This document shows, in pieces, positions 46,920 through 55,741 of a stretch of 64,000 nt of DNA; position 1 is the stretch's first letter; each line of letters starts with the position of its first letter. The translations under genes were made by a program, and so were the position numbers. Source of the DNA: Elusimicrobiota bacterium (lineage in GTDB: Bacteria > Elusimicrobiota > Elusimicrobia > UBA1565 > UBA9628); contig JACQAZ010000041.1 in assembly GCA_016194705.1 (NCBI GenBank), positions 145,723 to 209,722 of the forward strand. Reading direction: 5' to 3'. Below the pieces are notes generated by a model. The model was not told the origin of the DNA. It did no database searches and was given only the letters and a program-made list of their open reading frames with translations.

Positions 46920-46954
46920 CTTGCGTTGCCGGAAAATTAAGAATAATATATTGC

Positions 46955-48223
46955 GTGAGGCGCCACAAGCGGTGGGTCGTGCAAGGGCTCGCCTTGCTGC
47001 GCGCGGGCCGAGAGCTCGAGGCCGCCCGCAGCTTCCTGAAAGTCCAAAAGCAGGATCCCGGCGAGCAGACCTCCCTGATGTACCTCGGCGAGATCTTCGC
47101 GCGCGGCGGGAACCACGAGCGGGCGCTCGCCATCTTCAGCGCCGCGGCCGCGCGCAATCCGCGCAACGCCATGGCCTACGCGTTCTTGAGCCAGATCAAG
47201 CGCCGCCTGGGTCGCACCGAGGAAGGCCTCGCCGACCTCGAGCGGGCCGTCGCGCTCGACCCCCGCTGCGTCTGGATGCTGAGCTTAGGCTACGGCCGTG
47301 CCGACAACAAGCCGCTCTATCTGCGCGAGGCCCAACAGCTCGACGCCGCGCTCATGCGGCGTCCCGATTCGGGGCTGCTCCACGCGGCCAGGGGAGTCGC
47401 CCGCGCCCATGCCCGGGACGGCGAGCTCAAGGCGGCCGCCGCCGACATCCGGCGCGGGATCGGGCTCGACCCGCGCTGCGGCTGGGCCCTGGCGTGGCTC
47501 GCGGAGATCCACCGCTGGGAGGGCCGCCACGCCCAAGCCGTCGCGATCTTCGACCGCGCCGTCGACGCCCTGCCCGGAGACCCGAACCTTCTGGTGCGGC
47601 GCGGGGAAAGCCGCCTGTGGCTCGGCGAGTTCCGCGCGGCGCTCGAGGATTTCGACGCGGCCGTCGCCCTTGAATCCTCCTCGGGAGCGATCGTCGCCTG
47701 GCGCGCGGAGGCCAAGCTTTGGGGCGGCGACTGGAGAGGCGCGCTGCGGGATTGCGACCGCGCCCTGGCGGCGCCCTCGCCCGCCCTCTGGGCGCATTGC
47801 TGGCGCGGCGCGGGCAACCTCCAGGGCGGCCGCATCAAGCCGGCGCTCCGGGATCTCGACGTCGCGCTGGCCCGCGATCCCGTCGACGCGGAGGCGCTGA
47901 CCTGGCGCGGCGAGGCTCACCGTCTCGGCGGCCATTGGAACAAGGCCCTGCGCGACCTCGACCGCGCCATCGCGCTGCGGCCGTTCGCGTCCGCCTTCAT
48001 GAACCGGGGCTTGGTCTGGTCGTCGTTGGGCGAGGCCGACCGCCTCCGCGAGGATTTCCGCGCCGCGCGGCGCTTGGCTCCCAAGCTCATGAGGACGCTC
48101 CGGCGCCGCCCTCCCGCCGCGGCGCTCTCTCGCGCGCTGAGCCTGAGCCTGGGCAACCGGACCGCCCATCCGAGCTTCGCCGTGCGCAAGGGCTCGCGGC
48201 TCTACCTGCGGAGCGCTTTGTGA
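46955..48223 (+). CDS. TPR-repeat protein, GTG start
   Basis: GLALLRAGRELEAARSFLKVQKQDPGEQ...; TTGCGT-N17-TAATAT immediately upstream. Confidence 0.75.
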   Translation: MRRHKRWVVQGLALLRAGRELEAARSFLKVQKQDPGEQTSLMYLGEIFARGGNHERALAIFSAAAARNPRNAMAYAFLSQIKRRLGRTEEGLADLERAVALDPRCVWMLSLGYGRADNKPLYLREAQQLDAALMRRPDSGLLHAARGVARAHARDGELKAAAADIRRGIGLDPRCGWALAWLAEIHRWEGRHAQAVAIFDRAVDALPGDPNLLVRRGESRLWLGEFRAALEDFDAAVALESSSGAIVAWRAEAKLWGGDWRGALRDCDRALAAPSPALWAHCWRGAGNLQGGRIKPALRDLDVALARDPVDAEALTWRGEAHRLGGHWNKALRDLDRAIALRPFASAFMNRGLVWSSLGEADRLREDFRAARRLAPKLMRTLRRRPPAAALSRALSLSLGNRTAHPSFAVRKGSRLYLRSAL

Positions 48224-49683
48224 GCGGCGCGGGCCCCTGGCTGCTCAAGGCCGTCCAGTTCTACGCCTGGGCGGTCTTCGTCGTGGCCTGGGTCCAGATG
48301 GGCTGGGCGGATTGGACACAGCAGAAGATCCGCAACCGCTATCTGACGCTCTGGCTCAAGTTCATCCTGGGCGGGTACGCCCTGCTGGCCGCCCAGACCG
48401 CGCTGGGACGCCTCGGAGTCTTTCCGGTCTATCTGCTGGCCGGCTATTTCCTCGCCCTGGGCGGGTACGTCGCGGTCTCGATGGCGTCGGCGTACGCGCT
48501 GTGGGGGCTGCGGATCTGGCCGGCGGGCGACGTCAAGCTGTTCTCGCTCTTGGCGCTCTATTTTCCGCTCATGCGCATCCCGGGCTCCTTCCATTCCGGC
48601 CTGCGCTGCCTCGAGGTCCTGATCAACGTCTTCGTCCCCGCCGCGGCCTTCCTCTTCGTGACCGCCTCGGAGTACCTTTGGCGCACGCGCTTCAACGAGC
48701 AGAAGAAGTTCTACGTCGAGCTCGGGGTCCACAAGGGGATCGCCTACCTCGCCGGCAAATTCGCCGAGGCGGCCGCCGTCGTCAAGGCCGAGCTGGTCAA
48801 GACCGCGCAGGGCTACCGGGAGAACCCCCGCCAGCTGCTGCGCGACGCCGGCAGCTGGCTCTCCTCGATGGTCGTGATGTCGATGGTCTCCTATTACCTC
48901 GGCGACGTCCTGCGCTCGAATTTCCTCAAGACCGTCTTCTGCTTCATCCTGTTCTTCAGTTGGAGCCGCTTCTGCCAGACCATCGGCAAGTACCGCGCCC
49001 TGGGCCTGATGTTCGTCGTCTTCGGCGTCCTGATCGCGCGCAATCCCCATATCGACTGGGTCATGCTGTCCCAGATCTTCGGCCACATCTCGATCTTCAG
49101 CTTCTGCATCTTCCTGGGCGTCCAGCTGGCCATGAAGATCGTGGCGGGGCAGGCGGGGTTCGTCTTCATGCCGCTGGTGTTCGTCATACCGAGCCTGCTC
49201 ATGCCGCTCCTCTTCGCCCTGCCGAGCCTCTTGCCGTGGAGCCGGCTCAAGAGCTTCATCCCGCACATGACGTTGAACTGGGCGGCGCTGGCGCCGTCGG
49301 CGGGCCTCGCCGCCGACCTCGCCGGCATCGGGGTCTGGGCCGTCATGGGACTCTTCTTCGGGCTCTCCTTGGTGTTCGTGAAGATCTGGGACGCGGAGTC
49401 CTACAAGAGCGTGAGCCCCTCCATGATCGAGCCCTACATGACCTTGGGCCCGGCGATCGTCGAGCGCATCGAGGCCGACGAGGAGTTCCGCGACGAGCAT
49501 TTCTCGACCTTCTACGCCGACGGCCTGACGCCCGACCAGGCGCAGGTCCTGGCCCAGTGGTGCCAGACCAACGCGATCGCGAGCGTCCCGCTGGCGCCGA
49601 CGATCTCGTTCGCCAACTGGATCTTCCTCGGCTACCTGCTGACCTTGCTGCTCGACGGCCACGTGCTGAGGATGGTGTACTAG
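48220..49683 (+). CDS. membrane protein with A24 prepilin-peptidase-like N-terminal region
   Basis: GWADWTQQKIRNRYL and WPAGDVKLFSLLALYFPL aspartate motifs; multi-TM; GTG start overlapping the upstream stop. Confidence 0.6.
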   Translation: MSGAGPWLLKAVQFYAWAVFVVAWVQMGWADWTQQKIRNRYLTLWLKFILGGYALLAAQTALGRLGVFPVYLLAGYFLALGGYVAVSMASAYALWGLRIWPAGDVKLFSLLALYFPLMRIPGSFHSGLRCLEVLINVFVPAAAFLFVTASEYLWRTRFNEQKKFYVELGVHKGIAYLAGKFAEAAAVVKAELVKTAQGYRENPRQLLRDAGSWLSSMVVMSMVSYYLGDVLRSNFLKTVFCFILFFSWSRFCQTIGKYRALGLMFVVFGVLIARNPHIDWVMLSQIFGHISIFSFCIFLGVQLAMKIVAGQAGFVFMPLVFVIPSLLMPLLFALPSLLPWSRLKSFIPHMTLNWAALAPSAGLAADLAGIGVWAVMGLFFGLSLVFVKIWDAESYKSVSPSMIEPYMTLGPAIVERIEADEEFRDEHFSTFYADGLTPDQAQVLAQWCQTNAIASVPLAPTISFANWIFLGYLLTLLLDGHVLRMVY

Positions 49684-49689
49684 CCGCCC

Positions 49690-50034
49690 TCAGTAGAACC
49701 GGCGCTTGCCGGCGCACAAGCCTTGGCGGCATTTTTCCTTGCGCCGCTCGGCCTCCTCGCCGAGCAGGTCCTGCATCTCCTCGGCGAGCTCGTCGGCCGC
49801 CCAGCTCAGGCGATAGCCGAGGCCGTCGAAGAGACGCTCCCAGGTCGAGAGCTTCGCGTCCTCGCCGCGCTCGGCGCGACTGGCGACGGAGGGATTGACG
49901 CCCGCCTCGTCCGCGAGCTGACGCAGCGAAATGCCGCGCTCTCGCCGCAGCCGTGCGAGCAGGGCGGCCAGGGAAGCCGGGGAAGCCGGGGAAGCCGGGG
50001 AAGACGGGGAGTTCTTGTAGGCCATATATTGCAT
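49690..50034 (-). CDS. XRE-family HTH protein
   Basis: LLARLRRERGISLRQLADEAGVNPSVASRAERGEDAKLSTWERLFDGLGYRL. Confidence 0.75.
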   Translation of the reverse strand: MQYMAYKNSPSSPASPASPASLAALLARLRRERGISLRQLADEAGVNPSVASRAERGEDAKLSTWERLFDGLGYRLSWAADELAEEMQDLLGEEAERRKEKCRQGLCAGKRRFY

Positions 50035-50080
50035 ACGATTGAGGCGCGAAAAAGTTCCCTCCCTCGACGATGTCCCTCCC

Positions 50081-50170
50081 TTGGTCCGTTGCTTTAATGC
50101 AACACGAGGCCCAAATGGCGCAATTAAAGTCATCTATTCGACGCGCCGTTGCTTTAGAGCAACGGACCAA
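50081..50170. repeat. 90-bp element, copy 2 (inverted relative to copy 1)
   Basis: TTGGTCCGTTGCTTTAATGCAAC ... GTTGCTTTAGAGCAACGGACCAA; 44-bp core alignable to the reverse complement of the copy 1 core. Confidence 0.95.
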
Positions 50171-50215
50171 GCAAGGGTGTCGAGGCGGCGTCTTCCATAA
50201 GCTATAATCGGCCTC

Positions 50216-50851
50216 GTGGTCCGAAAAAAAGTCTGCGTGCTGGCCAGCGGGGGGGCCGACAGCTCCGCGCTGCTCGCCGACCTGCTGGGGCAGGGCTTCG
50301 AGGTGCACCCGCTCTACGCGCGCGCCGGCTTTCTCTGGGAGAAAGCCGAACAGCATTGGCTCAAGCGCATGCTGCGCGCCCTGCGCTCGCCGCGCCTGCG
50401 TCCCCTCTCGGTGGTCGACATCCCGATGGGCGACCTGCCGCGCTCGCACTGGAGCCGCTCGGGCCGCGGCGTGCCGGCCCCGGGCAGCTCATGGGACAGC
50501 GTCTATCTTCCGGGGCGCAACCTGCTGCTGCTCAGCGAGGCCGCGGTCTTCTGCCGGCGGCGCGGCATCGGGGTCGTGGCGCTCGCGGTCCTGCGCGGCA
50601 ATCCCTTTCGGGATGCCGAGGCGCGCTTTCTCAAGTCGATGGCGGGCGCCGCCAACGCCGCACTCGGCGCGAACTTAAGGATCGTGGCGCCTTACCGCAG
50701 GCTCTCGAAGGCCGCCGCGTTGGCGCGCGCGCCGGGGCTGCCCTTGGAGCTGACCTTCTCGTGCCTCAAGCCGCGCGGCCTCGAGCATTGCGGCGCCTGC
50801 AGCAAGTGCGAGGAGCGCGACGCGCTTATCGCCCGAGGTCCTCGGTCTTGA
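50216..50851 (+). CDS. queC: 7-cyano-7-deazaguanine synthase-like protein
   Basis: CVLASGGADSSALLADLLGQGFEVHPLY PP-loop; SCLKPRGLEHCGACSKCEER Zn-binding Cys cluster. Confidence 0.75.
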   Translation: MVRKKVCVLASGGADSSALLADLLGQGFEVHPLYARAGFLWEKAEQHWLKRMLRALRSPRLRPLSVVDIPMGDLPRSHWSRSGRGVPAPGSSWDSVYLPGRNLLLLSEAAVFCRRRGIGVVALAVLRGNPFRDAEARFLKSMAGAANAALGANLRIVAPYRRLSKAAALARAPGLPLELTFSCLKPRGLEHCGACSKCEERDALIARGPRS

Positions 50852-51782
50852 CGGCCAGGGCGCTCACGCCGGGCAGGAGAGCGCCGTCGTCGGCGCGCAG
50901 CTGATCGGAAAGCCAGGTGACCGGCTGGGGCTTGAAGCCGGCCTCGAGAAAATTGCGGCAGCCTCCCGCATACGCGGCCCGCACGGCCTGCAGGTGCCGC
51001 TCGCAGGAGTCGGCTTGCGCGACGATGAGCTCCCGGATGCGCCCGGGGTCGGTCTCGGCCGCGCCGGAGGTCCCCATGTAGACCGGGACCTTCGGGGCGG
51101 CGATCTTGAGCGCCGCGGCGGCCTTGGCCAAGGCGGGCCTGCACGGCGAGAAGGCCTTGGTGTGGTACGGCCCCTCGACCTTGAGGATCTTGGCCTTGAC
51201 CGGCCAGCCTTCCTCGTCGGCATGCCGCGAGAACGCCTCGAGCGCCTTGAGCGTGCCGCCCAAAGTCCCGCGGCCGATCGTGTTGTGCAGGGCGACCGAG
51301 ACGCCTTCGACGGCGGCCAGCTCGTCGACGACGTCCTGAAAGTCGTCGGTCGAGACCGCGGCGAGGCCCATCGGCTCTGTGAAGGTCTTGCACACCTCCG
51401 AGAAGGACTGCGCTCGCGCGCGGATGAAGGTCCCGGAATCCTCGACGCTCAAGGCTTCGGCGGCGACGAGCGCCGCGACGACGCCCATCGAGTGCCCGAT
51501 CGCGCCGGAAAGCTCGAGCCCGGGATGCGCCGCGCCGTAGGCGAACCAGTTCCCGAGGTGGTGGGCGTGGATCGCGCGCTGGGCGTTGAAGGTCAGGGCG
51601 AGCTCGCCGTTGGGCATCTCGGTCGTGATGCTCTCGAGGTCGGCGCCCAGAGAGGGCTTGAGGCGCTCGAGGACCCTTCGCGCGGCCGGAATCCGCCAGA
51701 GCTCGCGGCACATGCCGCTCTCCTGGATGGACTGGCCGGCGAACATGACGCAATAGGGGCCGGGCATGGCGAATTTTAGCAT
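50826..51782 (-). CDS. fabD: malonyl-CoA:ACP transacylase-like protein
   Basis: VMFAGQS; AIGHSMGVVAALVAA; EGPYHTKAFSP. Confidence 0.75.
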   Translation of the reverse strand: MLKFAMPGPYCVMFAGQSIQESGMCRELWRIPAARRVLERLKPSLGADLESITTEMPNGELALTFNAQRAIHAHHLGNWFAYGAAHPGLELSGAIGHSMGVVAALVAAEALSVEDSGTFIRARAQSFSEVCKTFTEPMGLAAVSTDDFQDVVDELAAVEGVSVALHNTIGRGTLGGTLKALEAFSRHADEEGWPVKAKILKVEGPYHTKAFSPCRPALAKAAAALKIAAPKVPVYMGTSGAAETDPGRIRELIVAQADSCERHLQAVRAAYAGGCRNFLEAGFKPQPVTWLSDQLRADDGALLPGVSALAVKTEDLGR

Positions 51783-51821
51783 TTCACGCCGGAATCCGTT
51801 TTGTTAGAATCACGGCACGCC

Positions 51822-53159
51822 ATGAAGCTCGACGAGCGCCTTTGGATCTACGGCGGGGGGCTGACGGCCCAGTGGAACTGGGTCGGGCGGCGGCGCGTCG
51901 AAGGGGTGCTCGCGTCCCTGCGCGGCGTCGCCGACGCCCTCCAGACGCGCGCGCCGCGCGCGGTGCAGAAGGCGCGCTATCTCGCGGGCCTGCGCTACTT
52001 CCTCGAGACCGAGGGGCCCGAGCGCGACCGGCTGGCCTCGCACCCTTGCCTCGACTACTGGCTCTTTCTGTGGGACAAGCACTTCTCGCAGCCGGCAGGC
52101 GAGCGCGACTGGCACCTGCAGCTCGGCCTTCTGCAGGGCTTCGCCGCGTCGCTGGCGCTCTCGCGCGGCGAGACTCTCGAGCTCGACGCGTTTCCGGACC
52201 CCGACGGGCGCTTCTACTTTTACGGGCGGCCCGAGTATCTCGCGCTCGCCAAGCCCGCGCGCCTCAAGATCGCGCGCGGGGCCCTGAGCGTCTCGGGGCG
52301 CAAGGCCGGGCCCGCTCGCATGCTCGAGGTCGAGCCCGGCGTCGTCGTCGACCAGCGCGGCTGGCTCATGGTGCACGGCGTCGTCATGCACGGCCTGGCC
52401 AAGCTCGCGGACAAGGAGCTCGCGCGCTTCGCCTCCGTGCTCAAGACCGCGCTAGCCGACATGCGCGAGCGCGACCCCGGCCTGCACGCCGAGCTCACCG
52501 ACATGCTCCGCGCGCTGATCCCGCTGCAGAACCCGATGAACCACGGCAGCGTGAGCTCCTCCTACGTCAACCTGCGCGGCGCGATCTGCCTCTCGCACGC
52601 CGAGGACCCTCTCCTGCAGGCCGAGACTTTGATCCACGAGTTCTGCCACCAGAAGATGAACCAGCTCCTGATCGCCGACCCGGTGCTGCTGCCGGGCCAG
52701 GGGGGTCAAGTCTTCTACTCGCCGTGGCGCGACGACGCGCGAAGATTGCGCGGCCTGCTGCTCGGCGCGCACGCCTTCCTGAACGTCGCGCGCTATCTCG
52801 CGCGCTCGCTCTCGCGCGAGACCTACCCCGAGGCCCAGCACATCGAGGTCATGGTCAACGTCTCGCGCCGCGTCCTTCAGGTCGAGGAGGCCCTGCGCTC
52901 CCTGATCCTGTACGGCTCCTTCACCGAGTTCGGACGCCGCTTCGTGCTCGGCCTTTGGCGCGAGGTCGGCGCCTTGCACCACGCGATCCAGTGGTTTCCG
53001 CCGGCCCTTCTCAAGGAGCAGCGCGTCGAGTGCGACTCCCACCGCAAGCAGTTCGCGCTCGGGGATACCGGCTTTCACAAGGGCAAGGACTTCGTCGACA
53101 AGGTCCGGCGCGTCGCCTTCCTGACTCCCAAGGGAATCGACGAGGTCCCCGCGTCATGA
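51822..53159 (+). CDS. HExxH-motif putative peptide-modification protein (mod_HExxH-like)
   Basis: AICLSHAEDPLLQAETLIHEFCHQKMNQLLIADPVLL...VFYSPWRDDARRLRGLLLGAHAFLNVARYLARS. Confidence 0.6.
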   Translation: MKLDERLWIYGGGLTAQWNWVGRRRVEGVLASLRGVADALQTRAPRAVQKARYLAGLRYFLETEGPERDRLASHPCLDYWLFLWDKHFSQPAGERDWHLQLGLLQGFAASLALSRGETLELDAFPDPDGRFYFYGRPEYLALAKPARLKIARGALSVSGRKAGPARMLEVEPGVVVDQRGWLMVHGVVMHGLAKLADKELARFASVLKTALADMRERDPGLHAELTDMLRALIPLQNPMNHGSVSSSYVNLRGAICLSHAEDPLLQAETLIHEFCHQKMNQLLIADPVLLPGQGGQVFYSPWRDDARRLRGLLLGAHAFLNVARYLARSLSRETYPEAQHIEVMVNVSRRVLQVEEALRSLILYGSFTEFGRRFVLGLWREVGALHHAIQWFPPALLKEQRVECDSHRKQFALGDTGFHKGKDFVDKVRRVAFLTPKGIDEVPAS

Positions 53160-53833
53160 ACTCCAAGGAATGCCTCGATTGGCTCGGCGGCGTCGCGGAC
53201 AGTTTTCCCGAGCTGCGGCTCAAGGACCTGCGCTCCGCCGTCGAGACGCTCGCCGCCGCCCAACCCGCCGGGCGCTGGGAGGGGGGGCTTTGCGGTCCGG
53301 CCGGCTTCTCGCGGCTCGCGATCCGGTTCCATGGACCCGCGTCGAACGCTGCGAAGATCTTCGGGGTTCGCGGCCTTTCGGCCCCCAAAGCCGCCGCGCC
53401 GGGCTTCGCGCGCCTGCGCGTCGTTTGGGATTGCAAGGCGGGCCGTTGGGAGAGCCTGAGGCTTTTGGGCGCGGCCGGCCGCGGAGGAGCCGCGGGCTCC
53501 GACTGCCGCCGCGCCAAGAACGGCCGGCCGGCGATCTCGGAGATTTCGCTGGCCGCGCGCGCTTTCCGTCCGGCGGGTCTCGGCGAGCCCGCGCTCGAGA
53601 AAGCCCTGAGCGCGTTCGCGGAGCTCTGCCCCGTCGAGGACGAGGTCAGGGGTCCGGGCGGACAATGGGCGCTGAGGCTCGCGGGCGGCGCGCCCTTCCC
53701 CGCGTTTCTGCGCTGCGACATCTCCGCGGCCTTCACGCCGCTGTCCTCGCAACTGGCCTTCCTCCTGCTCGACCGGCGGGTCGTCGAGCTGGCCTTCGAC
53801 GGCGACGCGCTCTGGGCCTACTTCCGGGGCTGA
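53156..53833 (+). CDS. hypothetical protein translationally coupled to the HExxH gene
   Basis: ATGA overlap; MNSKECLDWLGGVADSFPELRLKDLRSAVETL...; no family recognised. Confidence 0.6.
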   Translation: MNSKECLDWLGGVADSFPELRLKDLRSAVETLAAAQPAGRWEGGLCGPAGFSRLAIRFHGPASNAAKIFGVRGLSAPKAAAPGFARLRVVWDCKAGRWESLRLLGAAGRGGAAGSDCRRAKNGRPAISEISLAARAFRPAGLGEPALEKALSAFAELCPVEDEVRGPGGQWALRLAGGAPFPAFLRCDISAAFTPLSSQLAFLLLDRRVVELAFDGDALWAYFRG

Positions 53834-54313
53834 TCAGTAGGGACGGCCGAGCGCGAGGGAGTACTTCCCGGGGGCGTACGACTCGAGGCGCCGGCGCGCC
53901 AGCTCGGATAAGCGGCGCTCCCCGTTGTGGCCGCTCGAGAAGGGGCAGATGCTGATCCCGCCGCGCGGGGTGAACTCGCCGACGACCTCGATGTAGCGCG
54001 GTTTGAGAAGCTTCGTCAGGTCGCGGCGGATCGTCTCGACGCAGTCCTCGTGGAAGCCGCCGTGGTTCCTGAAGCTGAAAAGGTACAGCTTCAGGGATTT
54101 CGACTCGACCATCGCCTTGCCGGGGATGTAGTTGACGAAGACGCGGCCGAAGTCCGGCTGGCCGGTCTTGGGGCACAGCGAGGTGAACTCCGCGCAGACC
54201 AGCGAGACCCATTGGACCCTTCCGGGGCTTTTGTTCGGGAAGGACTCGAGCAAGGATGGGTCGTACGTGAAGCCGTAGCTGGTCGTCCTCGAGCCCAGCT
54301 TCGTCAGCGCCAT
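53834..54313 (-). CDS. queF: NADPH-dependent 7-cyano-7-deazaguanine reductase
   Basis: VCAEFTSLCPKTGQPDFGRVFVNYIPGKAMVESKSLKLYLFSFRNHGGFHEDCV; TAGAAT 7 nt upstream of the ATG. Confidence 0.9.
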   Translation of the reverse strand: MALTKLGSRTTSYGFTYDPSLLESFPNKSPGRVQWVSLVCAEFTSLCPKTGQPDFGRVFVNYIPGKAMVESKSLKLYLFSFRNHGGFHEDCVETIRRDLTKLLKPRYIEVVGEFTPRGGISICPFSSGHNGERRLSELARRRLESYAPGKYSLALGRPY

Positions 54314-54337
54314 GGCGGGTATTCTAGCACTTTGGCC

Positions 54338-55741
54338 TCAGGACGCCATGAAGCTGTAGGCCGCGTAGCGCCCCGAGTGCGAGAGCGAGACGCCCCAGTC
54401 GCAGGTCTTGCCGCCGCGCAGGACCTTGGGTATGCCGTCCTCTTCGGTGAAGGCGAGCGTCGCGGCCGATGAGATGTCGTCCGAGGATTTGGCGATGAAC
54501 TCGAGGCAGCGCTCGCGCGCGAATTCGCCGGGGCTTCTTCCTTGAGGGACTTCCTCGACTCCCCAAAGGACGTCGCCGGGAGAGTCGTCGTCGCCGATGT
54601 AGCCGCCGCGCAGCACGGCGATGCAGTGGACCTTGTCCTCGTCCTCGTCGGTAAACGCGACCGAGACCTGGGCGCCCGTGGGCCGGTGCAGGACCTTGCG
54701 GCGGAAGAGGTCGGCCTCGAGCAGCCAGAAGCCTCCCGTCGGCGTCCAGATGCCCGACTGGGCCAGGGCCTTGTGCGCGGCCTCCTTGGCCGCGAAGAAC
54801 TTCCAGAAGGTCGAAAAGCGCTTGGCCGGAGGCTGGGCGTCGAGATATTTGGACTCAGCCGCGGTCAGGTGCCGCGCGGTCCATTCGGGATCGAACTCGC
54901 GCGACTCCTCGTCGAAATGCTCGCGCGCGAGCGGGGATTTCAAGTCGACGACGTCGTTGCCGCCGCAATTCTTGGCGAGCGCGCTGCGCGAGAACCAGTC
55001 CTGCTGGAGCGCGCCGAGCTTGTCGAACAGGCGCTGGCTGATCTGGCGCGCGGCCGTCTCGCCGGGCAGGACCGCGGGGATCAGCTCGGCGGTCATGCGC
55101 AGGCGCTCGCCCTGCGCGGGATAGACCGTCGTGGCGATCTGGCCCTCGCCGCGCAGATAGACGCAGAGGAACTTCGCGTTGGGAGCCTCGAGGGCCAGGC
55201 GCCCGAGAAAGTCCTTCGGGCGCCGAGGCTCGAGCCAGCCGCTACGCGAGCGGCCGGCCTCGGGGTAGACGAAGACCGAGCCCCCTTCCTTTAAGACCTG
55301 CACGCACTTCTGGAATACGGTCTCGCGCCAGCGCACGGACGCCTCGTCCTCGCCTTCCCTAAGAAAGGGAATGCAGCGGCAGAGGTACATGAGCGCGCGG
55401 ATCAAACGCTTCTGCAGCCAGCCGCCCAGGTGGTAGTAGTTCCGGTACTCGGGCGTCGACCAGGGGATGCGCTTGGAGCGGCCGATCTTGGACCACGGCG
55501 TGACGGCCCAGAAGATCAAAAACGAGTCGATCAAGGTCAGGTGGTTGGCGGCCCAGATCAGGGGCCCGTCGAACTCGCCGAGCTCTTCCCAGAGCCGGGC
55601 GCGGAAAGCGCTGAGGTCCTCGAGGCGGTAGCCGAAGCGCCAGCGGCAGACGGCCACCGTGAAGGCATAGACGGGCGCTGCGAGCAGGAGGCTCCAGAAT
55701 TCCTGGCGCCGCAGCTCCGCGAGGTCGCTCTTTTCTAGCAA
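54338..55741 (-). CDS. fusion of PlsC-like acyltransferase and 4'-phosphopantetheinyl transferase
   Basis: WAANHLTLIDSFLIFWAV; FFAAKEAAHKALAQSG; WGVSLSHSGRYAAYSFMAS. Confidence 0.75.
   Translation of the reverse strand: MLEKSDLAELRRQEFWSLLLAAPVYAFTVAVCRWRFGYRLEDLSAFRARLWEELGEFDGPLIWAANHLTLIDSFLIFWAVTPWSKIGRSKRIPWSTPEYRNYYHLGGWLQKRLIRALMYLCRCIPFLREGEDEASVRWRETVFQKCVQVLKEGGSVFVYPEAGRSRSGWLEPRRPKDFLGRLALEAPNAKFLCVYLRGEGQIATTVYPAQGERLRMTAELIPAVLPGETAARQISQRLFDKLGALQQDWFSRSALAKNCGGNDVVDLKSPLAREHFDEESREFDPEWTARHLTAAESKYLDAQPPAKRFSTFWKFFAAKEAAHKALAQSGIWTPTGGFWLLEADLFRRKVLHRPTGAQVSVAFTDEDEDKVHCIAVLRGGYIGDDDSPGDVLWGVEEVPQGRSPGEFARERCLEFIAKSSDDISSAATLAFTEEDGIPKVLRGGKTCDWGVSLSHSGRYAAYSFMAS

Noticed and set aside
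44784-46940. 718-aa plus-strand ORF
   Set aside because: Antisense of the 1076-aa TPR protein; repeat-driven open frame.
43559-50170. CRISPR interpretation of the GTTGCTTTAAAGCAAC repeats
   Set aside because: Only two units per locus, in inverted-repeat layout with a homologous core; no array and no cas genes.
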